This document shows, in pieces, positions 36,691 through 45,378 of a stretch of DNA of 64,000 nucleotides. Source of the DNA: JARDZU01 sp963730285 (GTDB taxonomy: Bacteria > Actinomycetota > Acidimicrobiia > Spongiisociales > ZC4RG35); contig CAVSQY010000001.1 in NCBI GenBank assembly GCA_963730285.1, forward strand, positions 62,001 to 126,000, read 5' to 3'. The stretch's first letter is position 1. Every line of letters begins with the position of its first letter. A program made the translations under genes and the position numbers. Under the pieces are notes generated by a model. That model did not search any database, was not told where the DNA came from, and worked only from the letters and a program-made list of their open reading frames with translations.

Positions 36691-37586
36691 AGATCGCCAT
36701 CCTCTCCCGCAACTCGGGCCTGTACTCGACAAAGCGCTTGAGGCAGGCGGCGGTGGATCGGGGCCATGAAATCTCGGTGGTCGACTATCTCCGTTGCTAC
36801 ATGGACATAACCGCCCGGAAGCCAAAGGTGCTCTTCCGCGGCGAGCAGGTGAGCCCGGATGCGGTCATCCCGCGGATCGGCGCCACCTATACCTTTTACG
36901 GGACTGCAGTTGTGCGTCAGTTCGAAATGGCCGGCATCTTCACTCTCAACGAGTCTCAGGCGATTAGCCGCTCGCGTGACAAGCTGCGCTCGCTGCAGTT
37001 GCTTTCCCGCGCCGGTGTCGGTCTCCCCACGACCGGGTTCGCCCACTCCACACAGGACATCGACGGGCTGCTCGAAGTGGTCGGCGGGACACCGGTGGTG
37101 GTCAAGCTGCTGGAGGGGACGCAGGGTCTCGGTGTGGTCCTGGCCGAGACGAAGAAGGCGGCGGAGTCGGTCATCTCCGCCTTTCGCCAGCTCGATGCCA
37201 ACATCCTCGTCCAGGAGTTCATCAAGGAGGCGCGTGGCGCAGACATCAGGGCCTTCGTCGTCGGCGGCAAGGTGATCGCGGCCATGAAGCGACAGGCCCC
37301 GCCTGGAGAGTTCCGTTCGAACCTCCATCGCGGGGGCCATGCAGAGGCGGTCAAGCTGACCCCGGGTGAGCGCGCCACGGCCGTACGCGCCGCTCGAACC
37401 ATGGAGCTGAACGTCGCCGGTGTCGACATGGTGCAGTCGGAGAGCGGGCCCATGGTGCTCGAGGTGAATTCGTCTCCGGGCCTGGAGGGGATCGAGGCGG
37501 CCAGCGGGATCGACATCGCAGACGCGATCGTCGAGTTCATCGAGGACAACGCCGACACCGAACCGCAACGACGCGGCCGTGCCTGA
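36687..37586 (+). CDS. rimK: RimK-family ATP-grasp glutamate ligase
   Basis: RimK adds glutamates to the C-terminus of a ribosomal protein (S6 in E. coli). The 299-residue product has the N-terminal domain MKIAILSRNSGLYSTKRL and the ATP-grasp segments RSRDKLRSLQLLSRAG, VKLLEGTQGLGV and VLEVNSSPGLEGIE. The start overlaps rimB (ATGA) and the end overlaps the deacylase gene by eight bases. The substrate in this organism is not shown by sequence. Confidence 0.92.
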   Translation: MKIAILSRNSGLYSTKRLRQAAVDRGHEISVVDYLRCYMDITARKPKVLFRGEQVSPDAVIPRIGATYTFYGTAVVRQFEMAGIFTLNESQAISRSRDKLRSLQLLSRAGVGLPTTGFAHSTQDIDGLLEVVGGTPVVVKLLEGTQGLGVVLAETKKAAESVISAFRQLDANILVQEFIKEARGADIRAFVVGGKVIAAMKRQAPPGEFRSNLHRGGHAEAVKLTPGERATAVRAARTMELNVAGVDMVQSESGPMVLEVNSSPGLEGIEAASGIDIADAIVEFIEDNADTEPQRRGRA

Positions 37587-38574
37587 GAGACGAAACGACC
37601 CGATCACCATCGGGGATTTGACCGTGCCTCCGGGGCGCAAGATGAAAATCGAGCTGCCGGTGGCCCGCCTGCCCACCGGTTCTCTCGCCTCGCTGCCGGT
37701 GGCGGTGATCAACGGGAGAACTTCCGGCCCGGTGGTTTGGGTCTCTGGCGGCATCCATGGCGACGAGGTGAACGGTGTCGAGGTGGTGCGCCGGGTCATG
37801 CGCTCCCTCGATGCCAAGAGTCTGCGCGGCGCGGTCATCGCGGTCCCCATTGCCAATCCGCTCGGTTTTCTGATGCGATCTCGGTATCTGCCTGATCGTC
37901 GGGACCTCAATCGCTCTTTCCCGGGTTCGATGCGGGGGTCCACGGCGTCGCGCTTGGCACATCTGTTCATGACCGAGGTCGTCTCACATTGCTCCGTTGG
38001 GATCGACTGTCACACCGCCAGCAACGACCGAACCAACATCCCCCAGATCCGCACCGACATCGACGACACCGAGACTTTGAGGTTGGCCCGGGCATTTGGC
38101 GCCCCATTCACCATCAAGAGCCGGCTTCGGGATGGCTCCCTGCGCCAGGCCGCGACAGAGCTAGGCATCAAAATGCTGCTCTTCGAGGCCGGTCAAGCCG
38201 ACCGGGTCGATGACGACGTCGTCCGAGTGGGCGTCGAAGGTGTTCTCCGGACACTGCGCTCCATGAAGATGGTCGACATCAGGCTTCCACGACCGACACC
38301 GACCCGATTGGTCAGGCGAACCCAATGGATCAGAGCGAGACGGGGTGGTCTCGTCGAGATCGGACCAGGTCTTGGGGAGAAGGTGAGCGCCGGCGACGTG
38401 GTCGCCCACATCTCGGACGCCTTCGGGATCAGGCCGACCGCGGTCAAATCGACCGGTACGGGCTGGGTGATCGCCAGGACGCTGAATCCCCTGGTGAATC
38501 CGGGCGATGCGTTGCTTCACATCGCCGCTGAGCGAGGGCCCGACCGGGACGAGCCGGCCGAGAGACGGCGCTAG
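37579..38574 (+). CDS. Succinylglutamate desuccinylase / aspartoacylase-family hydrolase
   Basis: The 331-residue product is an M14-like zinc amidohydrolase. Zinc ligands are H60 and E63 (GGIHGDE) and H145 (DCHT); the likely catalytic Glu is E203 (LLFEAG). The C-terminal half ends in a beta-barrel like the AspA cap. It starts at a GTG inside the end of rimK. A rimB-rimK-AspA-like operon recurs in several phyla; the deacylase may act on a glutamylated product. No specific substrate can be read. Confidence 0.85.
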   Translation: MPERRNDPITIGDLTVPPGRKMKIELPVARLPTGSLASLPVAVINGRTSGPVVWVSGGIHGDEVNGVEVVRRVMRSLDAKSLRGAVIAVPIANPLGFLMRSRYLPDRRDLNRSFPGSMRGSTASRLAHLFMTEVVSHCSVGIDCHTASNDRTNIPQIRTDIDDTETLRLARAFGAPFTIKSRLRDGSLRQAATELGIKMLLFEAGQADRVDDDVVRVGVEGVLRTLRSMKMVDIRLPRPTPTRLVRRTQWIRARRGGLVEIGPGLGEKVSAGDVVAHISDAFGIRPTAVKSTGTGWVIARTLNPLVNPGDALLHIAAERGPDRDEPAERRR

Positions 38575-38583
38575 CGACGGGTT

Positions 38584-38862
38584 CTACGAAGCCTTCTCGA
38601 TCTCCTCGATCCAGCGACGACGCAAGGACCGCCTCTCCTTGGGGGTGTGACCGCCCCAAACGCCCTCACTCTGGTTGGTCTCGATCGCCCAGGTGAGGCA
38701 TTCGGCTGCAACCGGGCAACCGGCGCACACCGCCTTGGCGCCGGCAATACCGGCTATGTCCTCTGGGTCCGGGAAGAAATCGACATCGTCCCCTGCTCGG
38801 AGACATGCCGCATCCTCCCTCCACGGGGAGTACTTCACATCAAACATCAATGGCTCAATCAT
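38584..38862 (-). CDS. WhiB-family iron-sulfur transcription regulator
   Basis: The 92-residue product has the four iron-sulfur Cys at 20, 46, 49 and 55 (C-x25-C-x2-C-x5-C), then GVWGG and a basic C-terminus. WhiB proteins are restricted to actinobacteria and their phages and act with the primary sigma factor. It converges on the deacylase gene and diverges from the pilin-like gene. It is not close to WhiB7-type AT-hook tails, so its class is uncertain. Confidence 0.93.
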   Translation of the reverse strand: MIEPLMFDVKYSPWREDAACLRAGDDVDFFPDPEDIAGIAGAKAVCAGCPVAAECLTWAIETNQSEGVWGGHTPKERRSLRRRWIEEIEKAS

Positions 38863-38956
38863 TTCTCGACTCTCGTAAACGCATGATCAACCTCATTCGT
38901 TCCCGATACCGGGCCTGGATTGTCGCCTTTCCCGGCCATTTGGGCGGCCCAAGACG

Positions 38957-39514
38957 ATGATTCTCCAGACCCAACAGGCAAAGTCATCCGGAGCCGATGA
39001 CATACCCATGAATGGCACGGTTCAACCGGTGGGAATCGATCCGAGAGCCAGTTCGGACCGTGGCGTCGCCATGATCTCCTACGCCCTGCTGGTGACCCTG
39101 ATCGCAGTCGTCAGCATCGGTGCCCTCTCGATGGTCGGAAACAACACCTCAGAGAGCTTTCAACAGATCCCAACGGCCCTCAACGGCGACAACGTCTCCG
39201 AGACGACGACCACCACGTCGCCCGGGCAGACACCGAAGGAAAAATGGGACAAGGCCCAAGAGGACTGGAGTACCGCCATCGACGAGGCCAACGCCACCTA
39301 CACAGCCGTTGTGGCGGAGGCGAACGTGACCAAGTCAGCTCAGCTCGATGCAAACAAGTCGCTTCCCAAGACCGAGAGACAGGCCGCCAACCAGCAGGCC
39401 AACCAAGCCTTCAACATCACCAAGGCAGCAGCGAAGGACGCTCAAAACGCTGCCAAGGCAGCCGCCAACGCCGCCAAAGCAGCCGCACAAGCCGAGTACA
39501 AAGCGACGAAGTAG
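38957..39514 (+). CDS. Flp-pilin-like protein with an Ala/Lys-rich tail
   Basis: The 185-residue product has DRGVAMISYALLVTLIAVV followed by SIGALSMVGNN, matching the class IVb pilin pattern: a short charged leader, then a 25-residue hydrophobic helix starting after RG. The usual Glu at +5 of the mature form is Ser here. A Thr-rich linker follows (about 75-90), then a long helical tail rich in Ala, Lys and Gln (about 95-185). No prepilin peptidase or Tad genes are visible in the window. The start is uncertain: ATG at 38957 or 39008. Confidence 0.55.
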   Translation: MILQTQQAKSSGADDIPMNGTVQPVGIDPRASSDRGVAMISYALLVTLIAVVSIGALSMVGNNTSESFQQIPTALNGDNVSETTTTTSPGQTPKEKWDKAQEDWSTAIDEANATYTAVVAEANVTKSAQLDANKSLPKTERQAANQQANQAFNITKAAAKDAQNAAKAAANAAKAAAQAEYKATK

Positions 39515-39526
39515 GTCGGTCGGGGC

Positions 39527-40765
39527 TCAGTCGAAGCTGAACGGCTCGGGGATGGCACCCGGCTCGAGACGGTGCAACTCGGATCGTGCGACCGATCGGC
39601 GGTGGACTTCGTCCGGGCCGTCGGCGATCCTCAGCCACCGACCCATCGCGTAGAGACGGGCCAGGGGAAAATCTTCGGTGAACCCGGCGGCCCCGAACAA
39701 TTGGATGGCCCGGTCGGCGATACCGGTGAGCAGGTTGGGGGCTACCACCTTGATGGCCGCGATCTCTGTTCGGGCGGCCTTTGCCCCAACCGTGTCGATC
39801 AACCAGGCCGTCTTCAGCACCAGCAGCCGAGCTTGCTCGATCTGCATGCGGGCATTGGCGATCCACTCGCGTATCACACCCTGATCCGAGAGCGGTCTTC
39901 CGAAGGCGACCCTGGATTGGGATCTTTGCACCATCAAGTCGAGACAGCGCTCGGAGGCCCCAATGGCGCGCATGCAGTGATGGATCCTCCCCGGACCGAG
40001 GCGAGCCTGGGCGATGGCGAACCCGCCACCTTCTTCTCCGAGCAAGTTGGCCGCCGGGACACGCACATGATCAAAGAGAATCTGAGGGTGACCGCCGCGA
40101 TCTTGGTATCCGAACACCGTGGGCTCACGTTCGACGGTTACTCCATCTGCATCCATCGGGACGATCACCATCGACTGTCTGCGGTATGGCTCGGCATCCG
40201 GTGATGTGAGCCCCATCACGATGGATACCTTGCACCGCGGTGATGCGCCGCCGGAGCTGAACCACTTCCTGCCGGTGATCACAAACTCGTCGCCGTCTCG
40301 CTCGATGCTCGTTCGGATATTGGTTGCATCAGAGCTGGCCACATCGGGCTCGGTCATGGAGAAACAGGACCGGATGTCGCCTTCCAACAGCGGGTGGAGC
40401 CAAGTCTCCTTCTGCTCGTTCGTGCCAAACATATGGAGTATCTCCATGTTCCCCGTGTCGGGCGCCGAGCAGTTCATCGCCTCGGGGGCGATCTCGGGAC
40501 TTCTCCCTGTGATCTCGGCAATGGGCGCGTACTCCTGGACGGACAAGCCGCCGCCGAGCTCCGCATCAGGGAGGAACAGGTTCCACAGGCCCCGGTCGCG
40601 AGCCTCTTTCTTGAGCTCCTCGAGGACGTCCGGGTGATGGTGGGGGTCGCCCGACTCGTCCATCTCCCGCTGATACCGAGGCTCGGCCGGGTAGGCGAGC
40701 TCATCCATGAAGGACTCGACGCGCCGCCTCAGACCTTCCACCTCTTCACTGTGAGAGAAGTCCAT
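39527..40765 (-). CDS. Acyl-CoA dehydrogenase, ACAD10/11-like
   Basis: This FAD enzyme forms the alpha-beta double bond of acyl-CoAs. The 412-residue product has CFSMTEPDVASSDATNI (FAD and substrate loop), GRKWFSSGGASPRCKV, FGRPLSDQGVIREWIA and RLYAMGRWLRIADGPDEVHR. The last matches the ACAD10/11 branch, which includes hydroxyacyl-CoA enzymes. It faces the pilin-like gene tail to tail. Chain-length preference cannot be told. Confidence 0.93.
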   Translation of the reverse strand: MDFSHSEEVEGLRRRVESFMDELAYPAEPRYQREMDESGDPHHHPDVLEELKKEARDRGLWNLFLPDAELGGGLSVQEYAPIAEITGRSPEIAPEAMNCSAPDTGNMEILHMFGTNEQKETWLHPLLEGDIRSCFSMTEPDVASSDATNIRTSIERDGDEFVITGRKWFSSGGASPRCKVSIVMGLTSPDAEPYRRQSMVIVPMDADGVTVEREPTVFGYQDRGGHPQILFDHVRVPAANLLGEEGGGFAIAQARLGPGRIHHCMRAIGASERCLDLMVQRSQSRVAFGRPLSDQGVIREWIANARMQIEQARLLVLKTAWLIDTVGAKAARTEIAAIKVVAPNLLTGIADRAIQLFGAAGFTEDFPLARLYAMGRWLRIADGPDEVHRRSVARSELHRLEPGAIPEPFSFD

Positions 40766-40837
40766 ATCGAGAAAGGACGCTAGTTGTCTGTCACTCGATC
40801 AGGGCCGTCTTCATGGGGACGACAGACCCCTGGCTGC

Positions 40838-41605
40838 CTAGCCGTCGGTCTTTTCGGTTTCCCCGGCAGGCTCGGGTGGATCGAAGGTCATGGGTGGAAT
40901 TGGCACGGCCGGCCGGCGGGGCCGTCCCCGGGTCAACTCACCGAGCAGTAGCCAACCCGCGAGGAAGGAGACGAAATAGAGACGCAACCACAGCGAGACG
41001 GCCAGAGCGGCCGCCGAGGTGATGAAGAAGATCACATTGGAGATCACGACCACCCGTAAAGGCGCCACCTTCTGCAGCAGCGACACGAGCAGGTGCCCTC
41101 CGTCCAGCGGCCTTATCGGAAGCCAGTTGAGAAGGCCCCAAAACACGTTGACCCACACCAGGGTGGAGATCGTGAATCCGAGAGCGCCGGTGTAGGGCCC
41201 GGTCAGGTGCTCGAACATCCAGATCAGCGCGCCGAATATCACGCCGACCGCCGACCCGGCGGCTGCGATTGCCGCTCTTCTTCCCGGGCCCACGTCGTCC
41301 TCGGTGCCACTCCAGCTGGTCAGCCCACCGATCCCATTCAACTCGATGGCAACTGTCGCCCCGAAGGCACGGGCGGTGAGGGCATGGCCCATTTCGTGAA
41401 CCAGTATCGAGACGAACACCACACCCACCCAGGTGAGAACGAGGGACAGGCGACCACCCGACAATCCCAACAAGGCGGCGACGAGCAGAAACGAGGCCTG
41501 GACGGTGACGGGGATGCCAAAGACACGGAAGGAGAACACGACCCCATTTTGCCCGAACTCGGGGTCTTGGCGAGAAAGCCGAGCGGTTAGCCTCGCCTCA
41601 TGCAT
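40838..41605 (-). CDS. Site-2-protease-family zinc metalloprotease
   Basis: The 255-residue membrane protein has the zinc motif HEMGH and the second site NWLPIRPLDGGHLL, with about five spans. S2P enzymes cut membrane-embedded substrates such as anti-sigma factors. The ATG at 41605 overlaps the start of the divergent peptidase gene; the frame also has a GTG near 41539 just before FSFRVFGIPV, which may be the real start. The C-terminus is Pro-rich. Confidence 0.88.
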   Translation of the reverse strand: MHEARLTARLSRQDPEFGQNGVVFSFRVFGIPVTVQASFLLVAALLGLSGGRLSLVLTWVGVVFVSILVHEMGHALTARAFGATVAIELNGIGGLTSWSGTEDDVGPGRRAAIAAAGSAVGVIFGALIWMFEHLTGPYTGALGFTISTLVWVNVFWGLLNWLPIRPLDGGHLLVSLLQKVAPLRVVVISNVIFFITSAAALAVSLWLRLYFVSFLAGWLLLGELTRGRPRRPAVPIPPMTFDPPEPAGETEKTDG

Positions 41606-42937
41606 GAAGATCTTCGCAAGAGAGTCAATGCCGACCTTCCCCGCCTGACCGAGATGCTCGGCGATCTGGTCGAGCTTCCCTCAGTGAGTGCACCCGGCTA
41701 TGACCCGGCCGCGGTGCGCAGGGCAGCCGAGCAAATCGTGGAGTGGGTCGGGCAGGCTGGGTTCCAAAACGCTCGGCTGCTCGAGGTGGAGGAGGGAAAC
41801 CCGGCCGTCTTCGGTGAGATCGAGGGACCCGAGGGAGCCCCCACCTTGCTTCTCTACGCGCACTACGACGTCCAGCCACCGGGGCCGATCGACGATTGGG
41901 ACACAGGCCCGTTTCAGCCCGAGGTTCGCAACGGTCGGCTGTACGGCAGGGGCGCATCCGATGACAAGGCGGGCATAGTGATGCATCTCGGCGCGGTTGC
42001 CGCCCACGAAGGCAGGCCGCCGGTGGGGGTACAGCTTTTTCTTGAAGGTGAGGAAGAAGCCGGCTCTGGGAGTTTGGAACCGATCCTGGAGAAGTACTCC
42101 GATCTGCTCCATCCAGACGTGATCGTGATCGGTGATGGGGGCAACTGGGCAGTGGGGGTCCCCGCATTCCTCACCTCATTGCGGGGCCTGGTGTCGTTCA
42201 CGGTCGAGCTGCGGACCCTCAAGGCGCCGGTTCACTCCGGCCAGTACGGTGGCGTGTACCCGGACGCGCTGTCGGCAATGGCGCGGCTCATTGCGTCCCT
42301 TCACGACGATGAGGGCAACGTGGCAGTCGAAGGCCTCGTGAATTCGGAGCCCGAGGACGGCCTCGACATCCCTGAAGAACTGGCAAGGCAACTGACGGGT
42401 GTGGTCGATGGCGTGGAGCAGATCGGTAGCGGCTCCATCCCCGGGCGTCTCTGGACCAAGGCGTCCATCTCGACACTCGCCATCGACGCTCCGCCTGTGA
42501 AGGAAGCCATCAACCAACTGGTCCCCGTCTCTCGGGCAAAGATCAGCCTTCGCATTCCCCCAGGTCAGGACACGAAGGCCGCCAGCGAGGCGTTGAAAGC
42601 GCACCTCATCGCCCACGCCCCCTGGGGATCCAAGGTCGACTTCATCCACTCCGAGCTTGGTAACGCATCGGTGCTCGACTCGGACAACTCTGCCGTTAGA
42701 GCCTGGACCACCGGCTTCGACGAAGCTTATGGGAGACCTCCGGTCTCAATGGGGGCCGGCGGCTCGATCCCGTTCATCGCCACGTTTGCCGAGCTGTTCC
42801 CGGCGGCCCCGATCATCGTCATCGGCTGTGGTGACCCCACCAGCGCCATTCACGCCCCAAACGAGAGCCAGGACCTCGGCGACCTCGAGAGAGCCACCCT
42901 GTCGGAGGCCATCGCATTTCGAGAGCTGGGAGGATGA
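41600..42937 (+). CDS. M20-family metallopeptidase / dipeptidase
   Basis: The 445-residue product has the two-zinc site H88 (YAHYDVQ), D121 (GASDDK), catalytic and metal Glu in LEGEEEAGSG (about 150-152), D179 (GDGG) and the final His in HAPNE. The dimerisation domain (about 195-335) contains VHSGQYGG. Family members cut dipeptides or peptide-like amides. Its ATG lies within six bases of the divergent S2P-family start. Confidence 0.9.
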   Translation: MHEDLRKRVNADLPRLTEMLGDLVELPSVSAPGYDPAAVRRAAEQIVEWVGQAGFQNARLLEVEEGNPAVFGEIEGPEGAPTLLLYAHYDVQPPGPIDDWDTGPFQPEVRNGRLYGRGASDDKAGIVMHLGAVAAHEGRPPVGVQLFLEGEEEAGSGSLEPILEKYSDLLHPDVIVIGDGGNWAVGVPAFLTSLRGLVSFTVELRTLKAPVHSGQYGGVYPDALSAMARLIASLHDDEGNVAVEGLVNSEPEDGLDIPEELARQLTGVVDGVEQIGSGSIPGRLWTKASISTLAIDAPPVKEAINQLVPVSRAKISLRIPPGQDTKAASEALKAHLIAHAPWGSKVDFIHSELGNASVLDSDNSAVRAWTTGFDEAYGRPPVSMGAGGSIPFIATFAELFPAAPIIVIGCGDPTSAIHAPNESQDLGDLERATLSEAIAFRELGG

Positions 42938-42946
42938 ACGGCTCGG

Positions 42947-43414
42947 TCAGCCCCTGTTACCGGGGAAACCCTGCTGGCGCCAGGCCTCATAGACCACCAC
43001 TGCGGCTGAGTTGGACAGATTCAGTGAGCGGACCCCCTCGACCATGGGGAGAGTGACAGCTGCATCGACCCAGTCGGCCGCCTTGAGCGCCGGAGGCAAT
43101 CCGACCGATTCCGGCCCAAAGAGAAAGGCATCCCCCGGGCGAATTTCGACCTCGTAGAAGCTCCGGTCGGCGTCCACGGTCAGGGCAAAGACCCGAGGCG
43201 GTCCCGTAGCGGACCTCCAAGCCTCCACGGTCGGATGGACCGATACGGTCGCCTTGTCGCGGTAGTCCATCCCGGCACGTCGCAGCCGAGCGTCGTCCAT
43301 CTCGAACCCGAGTGGCTCGATCAGATGCAAACGGCAGCCGGTAACCGCCGCCAGCCTCATGGCATTACCGGTGTTGGGCGGGATCTCGGGCTGATAGAAG
43401 ACGATGTCGAACAT
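42947..43414 (-). CDS. trmL: tRNA (cytidine/uridine-34-2'-O)-methyltransferase
   Basis: TrmL methylates the wobble base of certain tRNA-Leu. The 155-residue product is a SPOUT enzyme with EIPPNTGNAMRLAAVTGCRL at the start, the AdoMet-knot segments LFGPESVGLP and SLNLSNSAAVVVYEAWRQ, and family length. It lies 2 bases after nucS on the same strand, so the two are likely cotranscribed. Confidence 0.93.
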   Translation of the reverse strand: MFDIVFYQPEIPPNTGNAMRLAAVTGCRLHLIEPLGFEMDDARLRRAGMDYRDKATVSVHPTVEAWRSATGPPRVFALTVDADRSFYEVEIRPGDAFLFGPESVGLPPALKAADWVDAAVTLPMVEGVRSLNLSNSAAVVVYEAWRQQGFPGNRG

Positions 43415-43416
43415 GG

Positions 43417-44085
43417 TCAGTGGAGGTTGAAGAGACGCAGCTCGGTATCTTCCGCCTCACGCAGGCCGTCGTAGTCGACCTCCACGGCATCGATGCCACG
43501 TGAGTCCGCCAGCACCCTCGCCTGTGGCGTGATCGTCTGGGCCACGAAGATGCCACGCAACGGGACGAGACGCGGATCATTTCCAAGACGCTCCAGATAG
43601 CGGGCCAATTGCTCGACCCCGTCTATCTCACCCCTCCGCTTTACTTCGATCGCCACCGTCGATCCGCCCGGATCGACACAGAGGAGGTCTATCGGACCGA
43701 TGTCGGTGGGATATTCCCTTCGAATCAAGGTCAACCCCTCTTCGACCACCCATGGCCGTGCCGCGAGCAGTTCCTGGAGATGCGCCTCGACACCGTCCTT
43801 TTGCAACCCAGGGTCCTCGCCGAGGGAGTGGGTGACATCCTCGACCACCTCATCGATCCAGATGACCAGGCGCTCGCCCTTGCCGTTGGACACCTCCCAG
43901 CGATCCTCGAATGTCTCGAGCAAGTTGGGGGCAACCATCCAGTTGAGGGGCTTGGATGCGTTGCCGTCGGAGTGTATGGCCAGAGTCCCGTCGGCCTTGA
44001 CCATGATCAAGCGAACCGCCTCGGGGAGATGAGCGGTCAGCCGACCGGTGTAGTCGACCGAGCAACGGGCTATCACCAACCTCAC
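43417..44085 (-). CDS. nucS: Mismatch-specific endonuclease NucS/EndoMS
   Basis: NucS makes double-strand cuts at mismatches and replaces MutS/MutL in many actinobacteria. The 222-residue product begins MRLVIARCSVDYTGRLTAHL (GTG start overlapping the MFS stop) and has KPLNWM. The nuclease core is D133-E147-K149 (PIDLL, AIEVKR). The C-terminus has LRLF, the clamp-binding peptide seen in mycobacterial NucS. The frame is open far upstream through the MFS gene, but this GTG matches the family. Confidence 0.95.
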   Translation of the reverse strand: MRLVIARCSVDYTGRLTAHLPEAVRLIMVKADGTLAIHSDGNASKPLNWMVAPNLLETFEDRWEVSNGKGERLVIWIDEVVEDVTHSLGEDPGLQKDGVEAHLQELLAARPWVVEEGLTLIRREYPTDIGPIDLLCVDPGGSTVAIEVKRRGEIDGVEQLARYLERLGNDPRLVPLRGIFVAQTITPQARVLADSRGIDAVEVDYDGLREAEDTELRLFNLH

Positions 44086-45314
44086 GAATGGGCGAGGGTA
44101 CCGGTTCTGGGAACCCGACCGGCCACCACCGCGCATGCGGCAAAGAGCACCGCCAACGCCAGCCAGCCTGGCGTGTATGAGCCGATTCGGTCGACCGAGA
44201 GGCCAAGCAATGGTGGGCCTACGCCGTATCCGAGCAGAAAGCCGAGCAGCACCACGCCGGTCGAACGGCCCACCAGCTCCGGCGGTGAGAAGTCCATGAC
44301 CGCCAGCATGCCCACGGCGTTCCACGACACGCCTCCGGAGCCGAGCAGGAAGGCAGCCGGGACCAGCGCCCAGCTGGCAAAGACACCGGCGGCGGCCAGG
44401 GCAAGCAGCAGCGCCGAGATCATTGCCTGGAGTGCGAGGAGCCGAAGGGTGCGACCGTGTCCCAGCGAGCGCTCTGCAGTGGATCCCCAAAAGATCCGTG
44501 AGGCAACGCCGACCAGTCCCACACCCGCAACGAGAAGCCCGGCCTGGGACGCATCCCACCCTTGGTCCTCGCGGGCAAACAGCGGCAGGAAGGTGAACAT
44601 CGAAGACGACGCCAACCCGGAAAACGCGCCGTAGACCGCAACCCAGATGACGGCAACCGGCACCGGAGCCTCCCCCCGCACCCTCTGAGATACGAACTCG
44701 GCAGACTCCGACCGCCCACGCATCGACAAGAGTGCCACGACCGGGACCGCGAGGAAGACCAAAATTGCTACCCGCCATCCCCACAGCTCTGTGAGAGGGG
44801 CGAGCAGAAGCCCGCCGAGGAAGGTGCCAACCTGGACCCCGGACTGTTTGATCCCGGTGATGAATCCACGGGTCCCCGCTCCCACATTGGCCACTATCAA
44901 GGCGTTGGTGGCCGGATTGCACCATCCCTGCGGGATGCCGGTGAGCACTGCGGCCATGGCAAGAAGGCCGTACGTCGGCGCGATGGCGATCAGGCTGAGG
45001 AAGACCACTCCACTTGCCAGCACGCCTCTGGTGGCCCTGACCGGCCCGATCCGATCGGTGACCCGGCCAAATGTCGGGGAGAGAAGGGCTCCGGTCACAC
45101 CCGTAGCCGTGACCAGCACGCCGATCTGCCAGCGCTGGACATCGAATTGTTCGATCAAATCGGCGGCAAGGACGCTGAAGACGACCGCAGCAAATGTTGC
45201 GACGGCCATCGTGGACGCCGTCAGGGCGCCAAGAGAACGTCTGGTGAACTGGCGCATGTCGTGCAAGCTAATGCCCCGGCCAGCAACGTCGGACTGGCCA
45301 ACGTCCCGGGACAT
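44082..45314 (-). CDS. MFS transporter
   Basis: The 410-residue product has about twelve spans and the motif GRVTDRIGPVRATRG in the first cytoplasmic loop. A second motif (STAERSLGHGRTLRL) lies in the half-way loop. It ends four bases into nucS, so coupling is likely. The start is unsure: ATG 45314 gives a 19-residue hydrophilic extension, ATG 45257 starts MRQFTRRSLGAL; neither has a good Shine-Dalgarno site. Substrate unknown. Confidence 0.85.
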   Translation of the reverse strand: MSRDVGQSDVAGRGISLHDMRQFTRRSLGALTASTMAVATFAAVVFSVLAADLIEQFDVQRWQIGVLVTATGVTGALLSPTFGRVTDRIGPVRATRGVLASGVVFLSLIAIAPTYGLLAMAAVLTGIPQGWCNPATNALIVANVGAGTRGFITGIKQSGVQVGTFLGGLLLAPLTELWGWRVAILVFLAVPVVALLSMRGRSESAEFVSQRVRGEAPVPVAVIWVAVYGAFSGLASSSMFTFLPLFAREDQGWDASQAGLLVAGVGLVGVASRIFWGSTAERSLGHGRTLRLLALQAMISALLLALAAAGVFASWALVPAAFLLGSGGVSWNAVGMLAVMDFSPPELVGRSTGVVLLGFLLGYGVGPPLLGLSVDRIGSYTPGWLALAVLFAACAVVAGRVPRTGTLAHS

Positions 45315-45378
45315 AGCTCGAGATGGTTAGCTTTGAGGAACCGCCAAGAAACCGAGGCGGTGAACGGAGAGGAATCGG

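Noticed and set aside
43417..44925. 502-codon frame as one long gene
   Set aside because: Only the last 222 codons are NucS; the upstream part is another frame of the MFS gene and has low-complexity Arg/Gly-rich content.
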